The notes under the pieces: model-generated
Databases searched by the model: none
What the model was told of the DNA's origin: nothing
Seen by the model: only the letters and a program-made list of their open reading frames with translations
Source: CBDDBH01 sp965225625
GTDB lineage: Bacteria; Pseudomonadota; Gammaproteobacteria; JADZEE01
Length of the DNA: 64,000 nt
Direction of reading: 5' to 3'
NCBI GenBank assembly: GCA_965225625.1
Contig: CBDDBH010000023.1
Span: 1-64,000, forward strand
Shown here: positions 27,188-36,650 of the stretch, in pieces
Numbering within the stretch: position 1 is the first letter of the stretch
Layout: the number at the start of each line of letters is the position of its first letter
Made by a program: the position numbers and the translations under genes

Positions 27188-28624
27188 TTAATGAGCGGCG
27201 CTCTTGCCAGTGCCCACAGACTCGGTGTTGCCAGTCGCCGAACCGTCGTTGGCATTGCTATCCGTAGGCAACGGTTCGAACAGCAGACGCACTACCCGGC
27301 GTCGGGATACCTCGTCGATAGTAACCTTGTACTTACCCAGCTCCAGGGTATCGCCACTGCGTGGCAGGCGCCCGAGCATTGATACTACATAGCCGCCGAT
27401 TGTATCGGACTCTTCGCCGAGATCCGGCAACTCCAGGATGTCGGCGGCCTCTGGCAGCGACAGTGAGCCGGTAACAGCCACCGCTCCGCCGCCCGCGCCC
27501 GCAACATCCGGACCCTCCTCATCAAATTCGTCGCGTATCGGACCGACGATCTCTTCCAGTGCATCTTCCAGAAATGCTAGGCCAATTGCGGTGCCGTGTT
27601 CATCGACGACCACCGAGCTGTGCACTCGGGTTCGTTGCATAAGCAGGATTAACCGCGACAGCGGTTGCGAATCCGGAACGAAGCTAGGTTTGCGTGCCAG
27701 CGCTTCAAAGTCTAGCGGCTGTCCGTCGGCGAGCGCGCTCATGACGTCCTTGGCGTGAATGAAGCCGATGACGGCGTCCAGTCCATCCGTGCAAAGCGGA
27801 AACCGAGAATGACCGGCCTCGCGGATGATTTTCATGTTTTCCTCGGGCGAGTCTTTGAGCGATAAATAAGCGATATCGACACGGGGCACCAGAATGTGCC
27901 GGACCTTGAGGCCAATGATCCCGAATATGTTTTCGGCGAGTTCGAGTTGGCGCCCGGAGATATGACCCGCTTGCGCGGAGCTTGCGAGGATATATTTCAA
28001 TTCCTCGATGCTGTGCGATGATTGCCCTATCTCTTCCGCTGAAATACCCACGAGCCGCACTAAACTGTTCGAGATGCTGTTGACCACCCAGATAAAGGGT
28101 CGAAATATGACTGCGAACCCCCAAAGTGGATAAGCCGCCTGCACTGCGGTCCATTCGGATCGGCTGATCGCCCAGATTTTTGGCGCTTGTTCGCCAATGG
28201 TCATGTGCAGAAGTGTAATGATTGTCAGCGCGATGGCGAGCGCGCCACCGTGAACCCATAGGTTCGATGGCGCGATCTCCCAACCGGCTGACGCGGCCCC
28301 GGCCAGTAGCAATTCGGCAACCGCCGGCTCGGCAAGCCACCCCAGAATTAGACTGGATAGCGTGATCCCAAGCTGGCACGCAGACAGATATAGATCCATG
28401 CGCGCGTGGAGTTGCTGAGCGAGGCGGGCGCGCCGATTACCCGCCTCGGCGAGCGTATCCAGCGTGCTCGAGTGTACTTTGATTAAGGCGAATTCCGCCG
28501 CAACGAAGAACCCGTTGGCGGCTAGGAAGAACAAAGTGGCAGCGATGCGCCACACGAACGTCATCGTGTCTAGGTCAGGGTCGGGTGGCATTGACGCTCG
28601 GCGTGATTCTCCAAAACGTAGCAT
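27188..28624 (-). CDS. CNNM/CorC-HlyC-family membrane protein with CBS domains
   Basis: 478 residues. A CNNM/DUF21 transmembrane domain (about residues 20-215, starting FVWRIAATLFFLAANGFFVAAEFALI) is followed by two CBS domains (with ILVPRVDIAYLSL and LILLMQRTRVHSSVVVDEHGTAIG) and a C-terminal CorC_HlyC transporter-associated domain. Family members are linked to magnesium and cobalt efflux or resistance. It lies upstream of the ABC genes on the same strand but 117 bases away. This is an ordinary chromosomal-type gene. Confidence 0.92.
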   Translation of the reverse strand: MLRFGESRRASMPPDPDLDTMTFVWRIAATLFFLAANGFFVAAEFALIKVHSSTLDTLAEAGNRRARLAQQLHARMDLYLSACQLGITLSSLILGWLAEPAVAELLLAGAASAGWEIAPSNLWVHGGALAIALTIITLLHMTIGEQAPKIWAISRSEWTAVQAAYPLWGFAVIFRPFIWVVNSISNSLVRLVGISAEEIGQSSHSIEELKYILASSAQAGHISGRQLELAENIFGIIGLKVRHILVPRVDIAYLSLKDSPEENMKIIREAGHSRFPLCTDGLDAVIGFIHAKDVMSALADGQPLDFEALARKPSFVPDSQPLSRLILLMQRTRVHSSVVVDEHGTAIGLAFLEDALEEIVGPIRDEFDEEGPDVAGAGGGAVAVTGSLSLPEAADILELPDLGEESDTIGGYVVSMLGRLPRSGDTLELGKYKVTIDEVSRRRVVRLLFEPLPTDSNANDGSATGNTESVGTGKSAAH

Positions 28625-28735
28625 AGCCGGGTAAGGGGACCGGTAGCAACGCGGTTTTTGTGCCCAAGTGGGTCAAAGTGCAAAAACCGCGTAGCATCGC
28701 TAGCCATTATGCCCCGAAACCCTCACGACACATGA

Positions 28736-30034
28736 GTGAAATCGATGCCTGAAGGTGTATCACGCGCAAAACCTATAATCCCCGCTGCCGCACTGCCGCC
28801 AGCCACCGACGTGGTCATCATCGGTGGCGGGATCCTAGGAGTAAGCGCCGCATATTATCTTGCGCAGCGTGGCGTCGCTGTCACGGTCTGTGAAAAAGGC
28901 GTGGTGGCCGGCGAGGCCTCGGGACGCTCTATCGGCCAGGTCGCTTCGGCCGGACTTGGCGCGCAGAAGATGGAGCTATTGGTTGAATCAAAGCGATTGT
29001 GGGCGGAATTGAGTGAGGCCGTGGGCGCAGATCTGGGTTACCAGCGCAATGGCTACATTGCTCCCTGCACGGATGACCAGGCATTGAGTGTTTGGCAGGA
29101 GTGGCTGAAGGGGGTTGCCACGTACGAGCCCGAGGCCCAGATCCTGGATGCCGAGGCAGCTCGACAACACGTACCTGCCGCGATCCCCTGGAGTGGGGCT
29201 TATTTCAACCCCAGCGATGGCTGTGCAGAGCCGACCATGAGCACATCGGCGATAGCCACGGCGGCGCAAAATCTCGGTGCGACGATCGTTGAGTCATGCG
29301 CGGTGCGTGGTTTGGAGCGCAGCGCGGGCCACGTATCCGCGGTGGTAACCGAGCTGGGCAATATCCAAGCCAGCACCGTTATCCTGGCCGCTGGCGCGTG
29401 GTCGATGTTATTTGCGCGAAGTATTGGCGTGGAATTACCGATCCTCGGTATTGACGCGCCGGGCCAGAGCGTTGCGCCGGTTACAGATGGTCCGCCGGGT
29501 ACCGGCGATTTACCGGATGTAAGCTGGCGCGAACAACTGGATGGTGGCTATTCGATATCGGTTATCGGTGGTTGTGTGCCAATCGTGCCCGCCATGTCCA
29601 GATTGGGCTGGCAATTTCTGCCGGCATTCCGGGAACACCGGCACCATTGGGATCTCAAAATACGGATCGGCCGACAGTTTTTCACTGATTTGTTTACCCC
29701 AACGCGGTGGCCATTGGACCAGCCCTCGCCTTTCGAAAAATGTCGCATTTTAGATCGGCCGCCGCAGCGAAAATTCAACCAACAGGCTCGTGAAAAAGTG
29801 GCAGCCGTATTTCCGGCGTTTCACGCTTTGCAAGTCCGCGAGCAGTGGGGAGGGGTTATCGTGACTACCCCGGACAACATGCCAACGATCAGCGCGGTTG
29901 CAGCGGTCCCCTGGTCTACATTTGCTCACCGGATTCAGTTACGGCCTGACGATGGGGCCAGGCGCAGGGCGACTGATGGCGGATCTGGTTACTGCCGAGC
30001 AGCCCGCGATCGATCCGACACCCTACCGCTATGA
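28736..30034 (+). pseudogene. FAD-dependent oxidoreductase (DAO family), copy 1, frameshifted near the C terminus
   Basis: The frame starts at GTG 28736 or ATG 28745 and has the FAD motif VVIIGGGILGVSAAYYLAQRG, as in D-amino-acid, glycine and sarcosine oxidase-type enzymes. It stays in frame to about 29905, where an extra base relative to copy 2 (CCCCTGG against CCCCGG) shifts it into nonsense. The normal end GFSYGLTMGPGAGRLMADLV is therefore lost. The family oxidises secondary amines or amino acids. As it stands the C-terminal FAD-binding part is missing, so this copy is probably inactive unless the indel is a sequencing error. Confidence 0.8.
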
Positions 30035-31166
30035 GCGTGGCGTCGCTGTCACGAGGCCTCGGGACGCTCTATCGGCCAGGTCGCTTCGGCCGGACTTGGC
30101 GCGCAGAAGATGGAGCTATTGGTTGAATCAAAGCGATTGTGGGCGGAATTGAGTGAGGCCGTGGGCGCAGATCTGGGTTACCAGCGCAATGGCTACATTG
30201 CTCCCTGCACGGATGACCAGGCATCGAGTGTTTGGCAGGAGTGGCTGAAGGGGGTTGCCACGTACGAGCCCGAGGCCCAGATCCTGGATGCCGAGGCAGC
30301 TCGACAACACGTACCTGCCGCGATCCCCTGGAGTGGGGCTTATTTCAACCCCAGCGATGGCTGTGCAGAGCCGACCATGAGCACATCGGCGATAGCCACG
30401 GCGGCGCAAAATCTCGGTGCGACGATCGTTGAGTCATGCGCGGTGCGTGGTTTGGAGCGCAGCGCGGGCCACGTATCCGCGGTGGTAACCGAGCTGGGCA
30501 ATATCCAAGCCAGCACCGTTATCCTGGCCGCTGGCGCGTGGCCGATGTTATTTGCGCGAAGTATTGGCGTGGAATTACCGATCCTCGGTATTGACGCGCC
30601 GGGCCAGAGCGTTGCGCCGGTTACAGATGTGCCGCCGGGGTACCGGCGATTTACCGGATGTAAGCTGGCGCGAACAACTGGATGGTGGCTATTCGATATC
30701 GGTTATCGGTGGTTGTGTGCCAATCGTGCCCGCCATGTCCAGATTGGGCTGGCAATTTCTGCCGGCATTCCGGGAACACCGGCACCATTGGGATCTCAAA
30801 ATACGGATCGGCCGACAGTTTTTCACTGATTTGTTTACCCCAACGCGGTGGCCAAGCCCTCGCCTTTCGAAAAATGTCGCATTTTAGATCGGCCGCCGCA
30901 GCGAAAATTCAACCAACAGGCTCGTGAAAAAGTGGCAGCCGTATTTCCGGCGTTTCACGCTTTGCAAGTCCGCGAGCAGTGGGGAGGGGTTATCGTGACC
31001 CCGGACAACATGCCAACGATCAGCGCGGTTGCAGCGGTCCCCGGTCTACATTTGCTCACCGGATTCAGTTACGGCCTGACGATGGGGCCAGGCGCAGGGC
31101 GACTGATGGCGGATCTGGTTACTGCCGAGCAGCCCGCGATCGATCCGACGCCCTACCGCTATGAAC
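28868..31166. repeat. Tandem direct duplication of about 1.15 kb covering most of the FAD oxidoreductase gene
   Basis: Bases 28868-30035 and 30036-31166 are almost identical. Copy 2 begins with CGTGGCGTCGCTGTCAC, as at 28868, but lacks the next 28 bases. The copies differ by few substitutions and mostly by small indels: one base near 29497/30637, one base near 29910, three bases near 29867/30999, and a gap near 29713/30854. Such a pattern is expected from a recent duplication with decay or from an assembly artefact. Confidence 0.9.
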
Positions 31167-31204
31167 GCTATATAGACGGTACCAAGCTTGAAGTGATCCA
31201 ATAA
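30036..31204 (+). pseudogene. FAD-dependent oxidoreductase, copy 2, lacking the N terminus and frameshifted
   Basis: This copy lacks the first about 45 codons (the start and the Rossmann GxGxxG). It is in frame from about 30053 to about 30635, shifted by one extra base near GCCGCCGGGGTACC, and back in the reading frame from about 30848 to the stop at 31202-31204. Its C terminus is the intact one, ending LMADLVTAEQPAIDPTPYRYER. The broken places of the two copies are complementary, so a crossover between them could restore a complete gene. Confidence 0.8.
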
Positions 31205-31256
31205 GATCCATCTATAATCGGTGTCGAATACCCTAAAAACCCAATGGAGAATAATA

Positions 31257-31622
31257 ATGGCCGCAGGTGAACACCTGGGACGTTACGCGGAAGGATGGAC
31301 GAAAGGAGACGCGGAAATCATTCTCAGCGCCACTGCCGATGGTTTCACATTTGATGATCCGAATGTGGGTAAGGTTTCAAAGGACGGGTTCGGTGCATAC
31401 CTGGCTGGAGTTCAGGCGGATGTAAAACAGCAAACGGGCGGCAGTCTTCCGGATCCGTACATGCAACTTACCGAGGTGGTGACACAGGAAGCCGATGGCG
31501 TTCTTACCGCATGGTGCTGGTGGGAGGTTCCCGGTGCCGACCTGAAGGGCAGTGGACTTATCAAAGTCACCGATGCGGGTGTTCAATCGGAAGTCATTAC
31601 TTACTACACGGGAGGCAGTTAA
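31257..31622 (+). CDS. SnoaL/NTF2-fold small protein
   Basis: About 121 residues from ATG 31257, with GGAG 8 bases upstream; an upstream in-frame start at 31221 is less likely. The layout LGRYAEGWTKGDAEIILSATADGFTFDDPNVG is typical of SnoaL-like or polyketide-cyclase-fold proteins. It has no recognised catalytic site. Such small barrels act as isomerases or cyclases, or as structural partners of oxygenases. It follows the FAD oxidoreductase copies and precedes MITE copy B. Confidence 0.7.
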   Translation: MAAGEHLGRYAEGWTKGDAEIILSATADGFTFDDPNVGKVSKDGFGAYLAGVQADVKQQTGGSLPDPYMQLTEVVTQEADGVLTAWCWWEVPGADLKGSGLIKVTDAGVQSEVITYYTGGS

Positions 31623-31637
31623 CGACGTATTGAAACC

Positions 31638-31871
31638 TAGCCTGCGTATTTCATGAAGGATCCTGGATGCTCGCGCAGGACGCGTGCGGGCTGGGCGCCG
31701 CGAGGGCCAGGATAGCCGCGCGATGCCGTACAAACTGTCCTTTGCCGTCGTTGACATGGAACCTTTACAACGCCTGGGGTTCACTCGCATCGCGTGGCGT
31801 GACCGCCAGGGATGGCGGAAATGCAGACCATGCAGGAGCGTTTGTCTGCCCTTCGTGAAATATGCGGGCTA
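31638..31871. mobile_element. MITE-like element, copy B (234 bp, internally deleted)
   Basis: The left end 31638-31659 starts TAGCCTGCGTATTTC and the right end 31850-31871 ends GAAATATGCGGGCTA, with few differences from copy A. It shares with copy A the segment starting GATGCCGTACAAACTGTC and the final GCGTTTGTCTGCCCTTC, but lacks the central hairpin and the 14-bp unit. Its right end supplies the stop codon of the Rieske gene on the minus strand (TAG at 31871-31869). Confidence 0.85.
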
Positions 31872-33020
31872 GGTTAACGGCTCACCCGCCATGCGCGAGA
31901 GTAGCCAGCTGTGCAATTGATGAACGGATTTCTCCATGTGTGACATGCGGCCCGGGCGGTAGAAACGCGACCGTTGTCCGGACCGGGCCATGGTGCACGC
32001 GTAGACATCCTCATTGAGGATCGTGTTTATCTCCTCCATCCATTTCTCCAGCCTGGCCTCGAAATCGCCGAGCGCCTGCGCCTGCTCCGGGACCAGCGCC
32101 CGCCAGACCAAACGATGTCGTTGCACCTGATCGAGTTCGAAGTTCAACCAGAGGATTACGTCCTGGGCCAGCAGTAAATGCAGGAACGGATAAACGTTGG
32201 CGACGCCCGAGTGGCGATATTTTCCGGACAAATTGGGTATCTCGGGAAATAAAGACGGCATATAGTGTCCTTCATCGGCGCCGAACATCCAGAACAAGCT
32301 GTAGGCATTATTGGAGTCTTCGTAGACCGTCTTATTCGCCGGCGCATAGGGCTCCACACTCTTTGAGTGAATGCCGATGTGATGATAAGCCTCGGTGAAG
32401 TTTTCCAACGACACTTTCCAGTTCCAGTCACAGTCCAGCGATTTGACGACTTTGCTCTTGCGCTCGCCGAGTCGATAGGGTTCCAACTCGGCCGTGAGCG
32501 GCGCGATTTGTGGCCCAAGCGGTTCCGCATCCGCATCGAAATTCAAGAACAGAAACCCGTTCCAAAGCTCGAGCGGAAACTCCGGCAGCCGGCAATGCGC
32601 TCGATTAAAACCGGCCGCCTCCTCCATGAACGGCGCCGTGCGCAGCGTGCCGTCCAGATTGTAAGACCAGGTGTGGTAAGGGCAGACGAAGACCGGTTTG
32701 TTGCCGTTGCCGTTATCGACGACCTGGGTCGCGCGATGAAGGCATACGTTTGAGAGCGCTCTGATTTGTTTATCGTTACCGCGTACGATGACCACCGATT
32801 CGCTAAAGAGATCAACCGTAAAGTAGTCGCCCGCATTTGGAAGCTGGTCCGCCCGGCCCACCGGCAGCCAACTGCGCATCAATACCGTTTCAATCTCATC
32901 GTGGTAAAACTGCTCGTCGCTATAGCACCGCAACGGCAAGACCGAGGCTTCCGTGACGGGTTTGCGGGCGTTGCTTGTATCGTGCGCAGTGAAATGACGG
33001 TCAAATACGCTTGCAGTCAT
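31869..33020 (-). CDS. Rieske non-haem iron oxygenase, alpha subunit
   Basis: 383 residues. Rieske motif CLHRATQ with CPYHTWSY; mononuclear iron motif AYHHIGIH, with N and F before it (SLENFTEAYHH). The C terminus includes NEDVYACTMARSGQRSRFYRPG and SVHQLHSWLL. It falls in the second subgroup, with 6567, 41973 and 52450. The last codons and the stop are at the edge of MITE copy B, whose terminal repeat gives the TAG. The original C terminus may have been altered by the insertion. It is followed upstream by a MetE-like gene, 97 bases away, on the same strand. Confidence 0.9.
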   Translation of the reverse strand: MTASVFDRHFTAHDTSNARKPVTEASVLPLRCYSDEQFYHDEIETVLMRSWLPVGRADQLPNAGDYFTVDLFSESVVIVRGNDKQIRALSNVCLHRATQVVDNGNGNKPVFVCPYHTWSYNLDGTLRTAPFMEEAAGFNRAHCRLPEFPLELWNGFLFLNFDADAEPLGPQIAPLTAELEPYRLGERKSKVVKSLDCDWNWKVSLENFTEAYHHIGIHSKSVEPYAPANKTVYEDSNNAYSLFWMFGADEGHYMPSLFPEIPNLSGKYRHSGVANVYPFLHLLLAQDVILWLNFELDQVQRHRLVWRALVPEQAQALGDFEARLEKWMEEINTILNEDVYACTMARSGQRSRFYRPGRMSHMEKSVHQLHSWLLSRMAGEPLT

Positions 33021-33117
33021 CGTCTCGAACTCCGTTGCTGGTACCTAGCTCGTAACAGCCGGTTAAGCCCTATTACCATGTAATTTAGCACGCAAGCCGG
33101 CATGTTGAACATGCGGG

Positions 33118-34284
33118 TTATTCACGTCCCCAGATCCTGTCAGCCACCTTGCCAATCAGCTCAAGCTTTCGCCACTGGATCTCTTCGGCCGCAACCAGGT
33201 TGGCGCCGTGTATCGTCTCGAATCCGCATTGAGGACATAAGGCCAGTTGTTCCATGTCAAGATACCGCGCGGCCTGTTCGAGGCCGCGTACGATCTCATC
33301 CTCGGTTTCCACAGTAGATGTCTTCGTGCTTACCAGGCCCATGGCCATGATCCGGTCAGCCGGCACGTGTTTAATTGCCTCGTAGGTGCCGTCGCGTGCG
33401 ACATCTTCCCACTCGAACAGAAAGCGAGCGTGAGGCAGCTCGTTGAACAGACGTTCCGCGATGGGCTCCAGCGAGCCGCTCCAGAAGCCACCTTCGACAT
33501 TGCCGCGACACAAATGTAACGCCACCGTCACGTCGTCCGGAATGCCGTCGACGATCTCGGCGTCGACGCGGAGGGCCTTATCGAGCATGGAAGCGGCGCT
33601 TTCACCCAGAGCCTTGAGCAGGGGTCCGTTTTGAGTTTCATCGACTAACTGCGGATAGACGGGAAAATCGAACTGGATCCATCGTGCACCCGCCGCAACG
33701 ACGTCCGCCACCAGGCTTTTCTCTATAGCCAGTGCGTCCGCGACGAATTTATGGCGGTTAACGTAGGCGGAACCCTCGAGCGCAATGAAATCGGTGAAGA
33801 AGAAGTACGACGGAGCAGGGAACGTGACCTTGAAGGGAAAGTCTGTGATGGAGCGCAGATAGGTCACTTCTTCGGCAGCCGGGCTGCACGACTTGCGCAG
33901 CGGTCCGGCAATGGCGGGATCCGCAAACATGGAAGAGACAAGTTCGCCTTGTTCGTTGTGCACCTCGAACCGGCTCGGCGGCGCGGCGAGGCTATCGAGC
34001 GAGTCGTAGAAGGAACCCAGGAAGGTGGTTCGGCGTACTTCCCCGTCGGTGACGACGTCCAGCCCCGCATCAATCTGGCGGCGCACGAGATCGTCAACGG
34101 CCGCATCCGCGAGCCGGTTGAGAATCCCCAGCTCTCGAGCCTTTTCCGGCAGCACCAGCGGCCGTGCCGCCGTGGTCAATCCGGCGTAGATGTGTTCTAC
34201 CTGCTGCCTGATCTCAGCTGATCGCAGCAAGCTGCCGACCGACTCCGCACGGGCCACGCGTCGACCGTTCCGCTCGTCGTTCAT
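33118..34284 (-). CDS. MetE-core-like protein (second paralogue)
   Basis: About 388 residues from ATG 34284, where AAGAGA lies 9 bases upstream. Family features are RAESVGSLLRS at the start, VVTDGEVRR, the zinc-ligand regions VALHLCRGN (H) and ALCPQCGF (C), and LLFEWED-like positions. It is a single catalytic half of cobalamin-independent methionine synthase. It differs clearly from the gene at 12763. It lies between a Rieske oxygenase and an MFS gene on the same strand, 55 bases from the MFS stop, so an operon of permease, MetE-like and Rieske proteins is likely. Confidence 0.85.
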   Translation of the reverse strand: MNDERNGRRVARAESVGSLLRSAEIRQQVEHIYAGLTTAARPLVLPEKARELGILNRLADAAVDDLVRRQIDAGLDVVTDGEVRRTTFLGSFYDSLDSLAAPPSRFEVHNEQGELVSSMFADPAIAGPLRKSCSPAAEEVTYLRSITDFPFKVTFPAPSYFFFTDFIALEGSAYVNRHKFVADALAIEKSLVADVVAAGARWIQFDFPVYPQLVDETQNGPLLKALGESAASMLDKALRVDAEIVDGIPDDVTVALHLCRGNVEGGFWSGSLEPIAERLFNELPHARFLFEWEDVARDGTYEAIKHVPADRIMAMGLVSTKTSTVETEDEIVRGLEQAARYLDMEQLALCPQCGFETIHGANLVAAEEIQWRKLELIGKVADRIWGRE

Positions 34285-34339
34285 TGTGTTCATTCTCTTA
34301 TAAGACGGTGACACCCTGGCGTATCGAATCAAGAAAAAA

Positions 34340-35509
34340 TCATTGTACAGTCGCAACCGTATTCGACGGATTTGAAGTCAATCCCTCAACATAACTCATG
34401 ATTGCGAATGCCACAACGGCGGCAATAATCATTATCCAACCCAGCGCTCCATAGCCGCCAGTCCACTCAACAACCACGCCGCCAAACGCGGGACCGATCC
34501 CGCCGGATAGCACAAACACGCCGGCTACGGCGGCCGAGCAGCCCCCTGTTCTATCAATCGCCGCACCAAGGCCAAGCATGTACGTCAAAACAAAATAGAC
34601 CCCGGCCATCTTAATCGCGCCGGCCACAATAAAGGGAACAGCGTCAGTCGTGTGCACCATCCAAAATACCGCAATTGCATGAAGGACCATACCAACGAAG
34701 AGCGGTCGCATGCGGCCAACCCGCGTATTCAGCCATGAGGCGAATCCCGAACTGAAGACCGACGCAAAACTTAATGCGCCGATCGCAATTCCTATTGTTT
34801 GTGGATTTAAATCGGTTCGCAAACCCAGCACTACCATGAGCGCCCACACCGCGGCCGTGGCGATGGACCAAAGTAATACAGAGAACAACAACAAAATAGT
34901 TGCGCTCTTTTGGTTGCTTGCAAGCTGAGTCGGGGATGTTTCAGTAGCTTCGCGTTTAGGCAGAAGCAGCAGTAGTGGCAGAATAATAAGATTAACGACC
35001 AGCAACCCCGCGAATACACCCACATGTGCATAGCGCGTTTCAAAGTAAGGAATAACCGCGAGGAATGACGCGCCTACCGCCACACTGATCATGTTCATTT
35101 TGCCGTATTCTTTTTCCGGATGGGCGGTTGTTGCGATCAGGGCATTGGCAATCGCCAAGGCGCAGCCTTCGCCGACTCCGGTCAGTGCGCGTACTAATAG
35201 CAGGGTGGCAAAATCTTCTAGATATACGGATACCCCGTGGCCCGCGATGGCAACGACAGCGCCGGCGACACATACCGTACGTAAAGGCAAAGCGCTGATC
35301 CGCGGTGCCAGTAAGAACGACGTAATCGCCACCGCACAGATTTCAATCGCAACGACATAGCCGACGGCAGATTCGTTAAGAGCCAAGCCCCGTAACAGCG
35401 CGTGAAATAATTCCGGTTGCGCCCACCAGCTCAACGTTGCAAGACTGTAGGCAGCAATGCAGGCAGGCACCAATCACTTTCGGGTCGCAGCTGATGCGTG
35501 TTGTGTCAT
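34340..35509 (-). pseudogene. MFS transporter with an in-frame TGA at a conserved Trp codon
   Basis: The protein resembles the MFS genes at 49945 and 54471 all along its length (WWAQPELFHALLRGLA, GVGEGCALAIANALIATTA, GGCSAAVAG). The natural start is ATG 35509, but codon 12 is TGA (35476-35474), where both paralogues have TGG within the motif KWLxP. Translation could restart at TTG 35473 or GTG 35470, losing 12 hydrophilic residues before the first membrane segment. The permease might then still work. The TGA may also be a sequencing error. Confidence 0.75.
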
Positions 35510-35590
35510 CGTTGCATTTTTTCGCGAGTTAATTGCAAGCTCTTAAAGTCCTTTTCACGCTGCAAATAAGCCTCGCGACTTAACTTGCGG

Positions 35591-36598
35591 TCACCGGGCC
35601 TTTATTCCCTCGATAATACCGGTATCCAATTTGGCTGGTAGATAGCGGGTAAATTCCAGCCCCGCCTGCGTGAACAGCCCGGCATGTTCCTCGGGGGTGC
35701 GCTCCGCGCCGCCGGAGAACAGAAGGTTCATGAGGTCCCACCATTTGCTGAAGGCTTTCGGGTCATCCGGCGGTATCACCCAATCGATCACCAACACTTT
35801 GCCGTTTTCGGGCAGGACTTCAGCGACGTTTCTGAGGATGGCGATTGCCTTCTCATCGTCCCAGTTATGAATCACGTGGCGCAGCAGGTATAGATCAGCG
35901 CCGTGCGGGATGGCCTTGAAAAAGTCGCCGCCAACACACTGGCAGCGCTCGGTTAAACCCTCAGCTTCTATGTATTCCTTGCTTCGACTCTCAATCGTTT
36001 CCGGCAGGTCAAACAATATGCCGCGCATATTCGGGTAGGCTTTGAGTAGCGCCACGAGTTGCTTGCCGCTACCCCCTGCCACGTCGCATACGGTCATTGC
36101 GTCGTTGAAGTCGTAGACACCCAACATTGGCACGGGCGCATCGTAATAAAACGCGTCCATCGCCTGGTCGAAAATGGCTGCGTCCTCGTCAGTGCCCTTG
36201 TAGCTGTCGCCGTATAAAGACTCCACAGGCTCTTTGAAGCGTTTTTCACCGGTTTTGAGGACCGTCGGCAATTCTCCCCAATTGTCCCAATCGCCTCCCA
36301 TGATCAGGGCCTTCGCGCGCTGCGTTCGAGGTACGTCCGAGCGCAGCAGATCACTCATGGGCGTCAACGAGAATTTATCGCCATTCTGTTCGAACAGTTC
36401 CACCGTAGTCAGTGCCCGTAGCAGTCTGTAGAGAACACGGGGATTGCATTCGCAGCGTGCGGCCAACTCGGCCGCGGTTCGCGGACCGTCTTTGAGATGA
36501 TCGGGCAGCTTGAGCAGCGCGGCACAATAAAGCCCGCGGCTGTAATAGTGCGCCGACATCATCTCCCACAATCGGGCTTCAGGTTCTTGTTCCGACAT
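35591..36598 (-). CDS. SAM-dependent O-methyltransferase (second paralogue)
   Basis: 335 residues. Same architecture as the gene at 17952: dimerisation and winged-helix domain (DGPRTAAELAARCECNPRVLYRLLRALTT), SAM motif VCDVAGGSGKQL (about residue 162) and LRHVIHNWDDEKA. It methylates a hydroxyl group in the family. GGGAG lies about 8 bases before the ATG. It lies between an MFS gene and a sulfatase on the same strand, each more than 50 bases away. Confidence 0.87.
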   Translation of the reverse strand: MSEQEPEARLWEMMSAHYYSRGLYCAALLKLPDHLKDGPRTAAELAARCECNPRVLYRLLRALTTVELFEQNGDKFSLTPMSDLLRSDVPRTQRAKALIMGGDWDNWGELPTVLKTGEKRFKEPVESLYGDSYKGTDEDAAIFDQAMDAFYYDAPVPMLGVYDFNDAMTVCDVAGGSGKQLVALLKAYPNMRGILFDLPETIESRSKEYIEAEGLTERCQCVGGDFFKAIPHGADLYLLRHVIHNWDDEKAIAILRNVAEVLPENGKVLVIDWVIPPDDPKAFSKWWDLMNLLFSGGAERTPEEHAGLFTQAGLEFTRYLPAKLDTGIIEGIKAR

Positions 36599-36650
36599 CG
36601 CTGTGCTCCCTTACCGCGGCGCCGCAGGGGCGTCTGATATCGATTATCAG

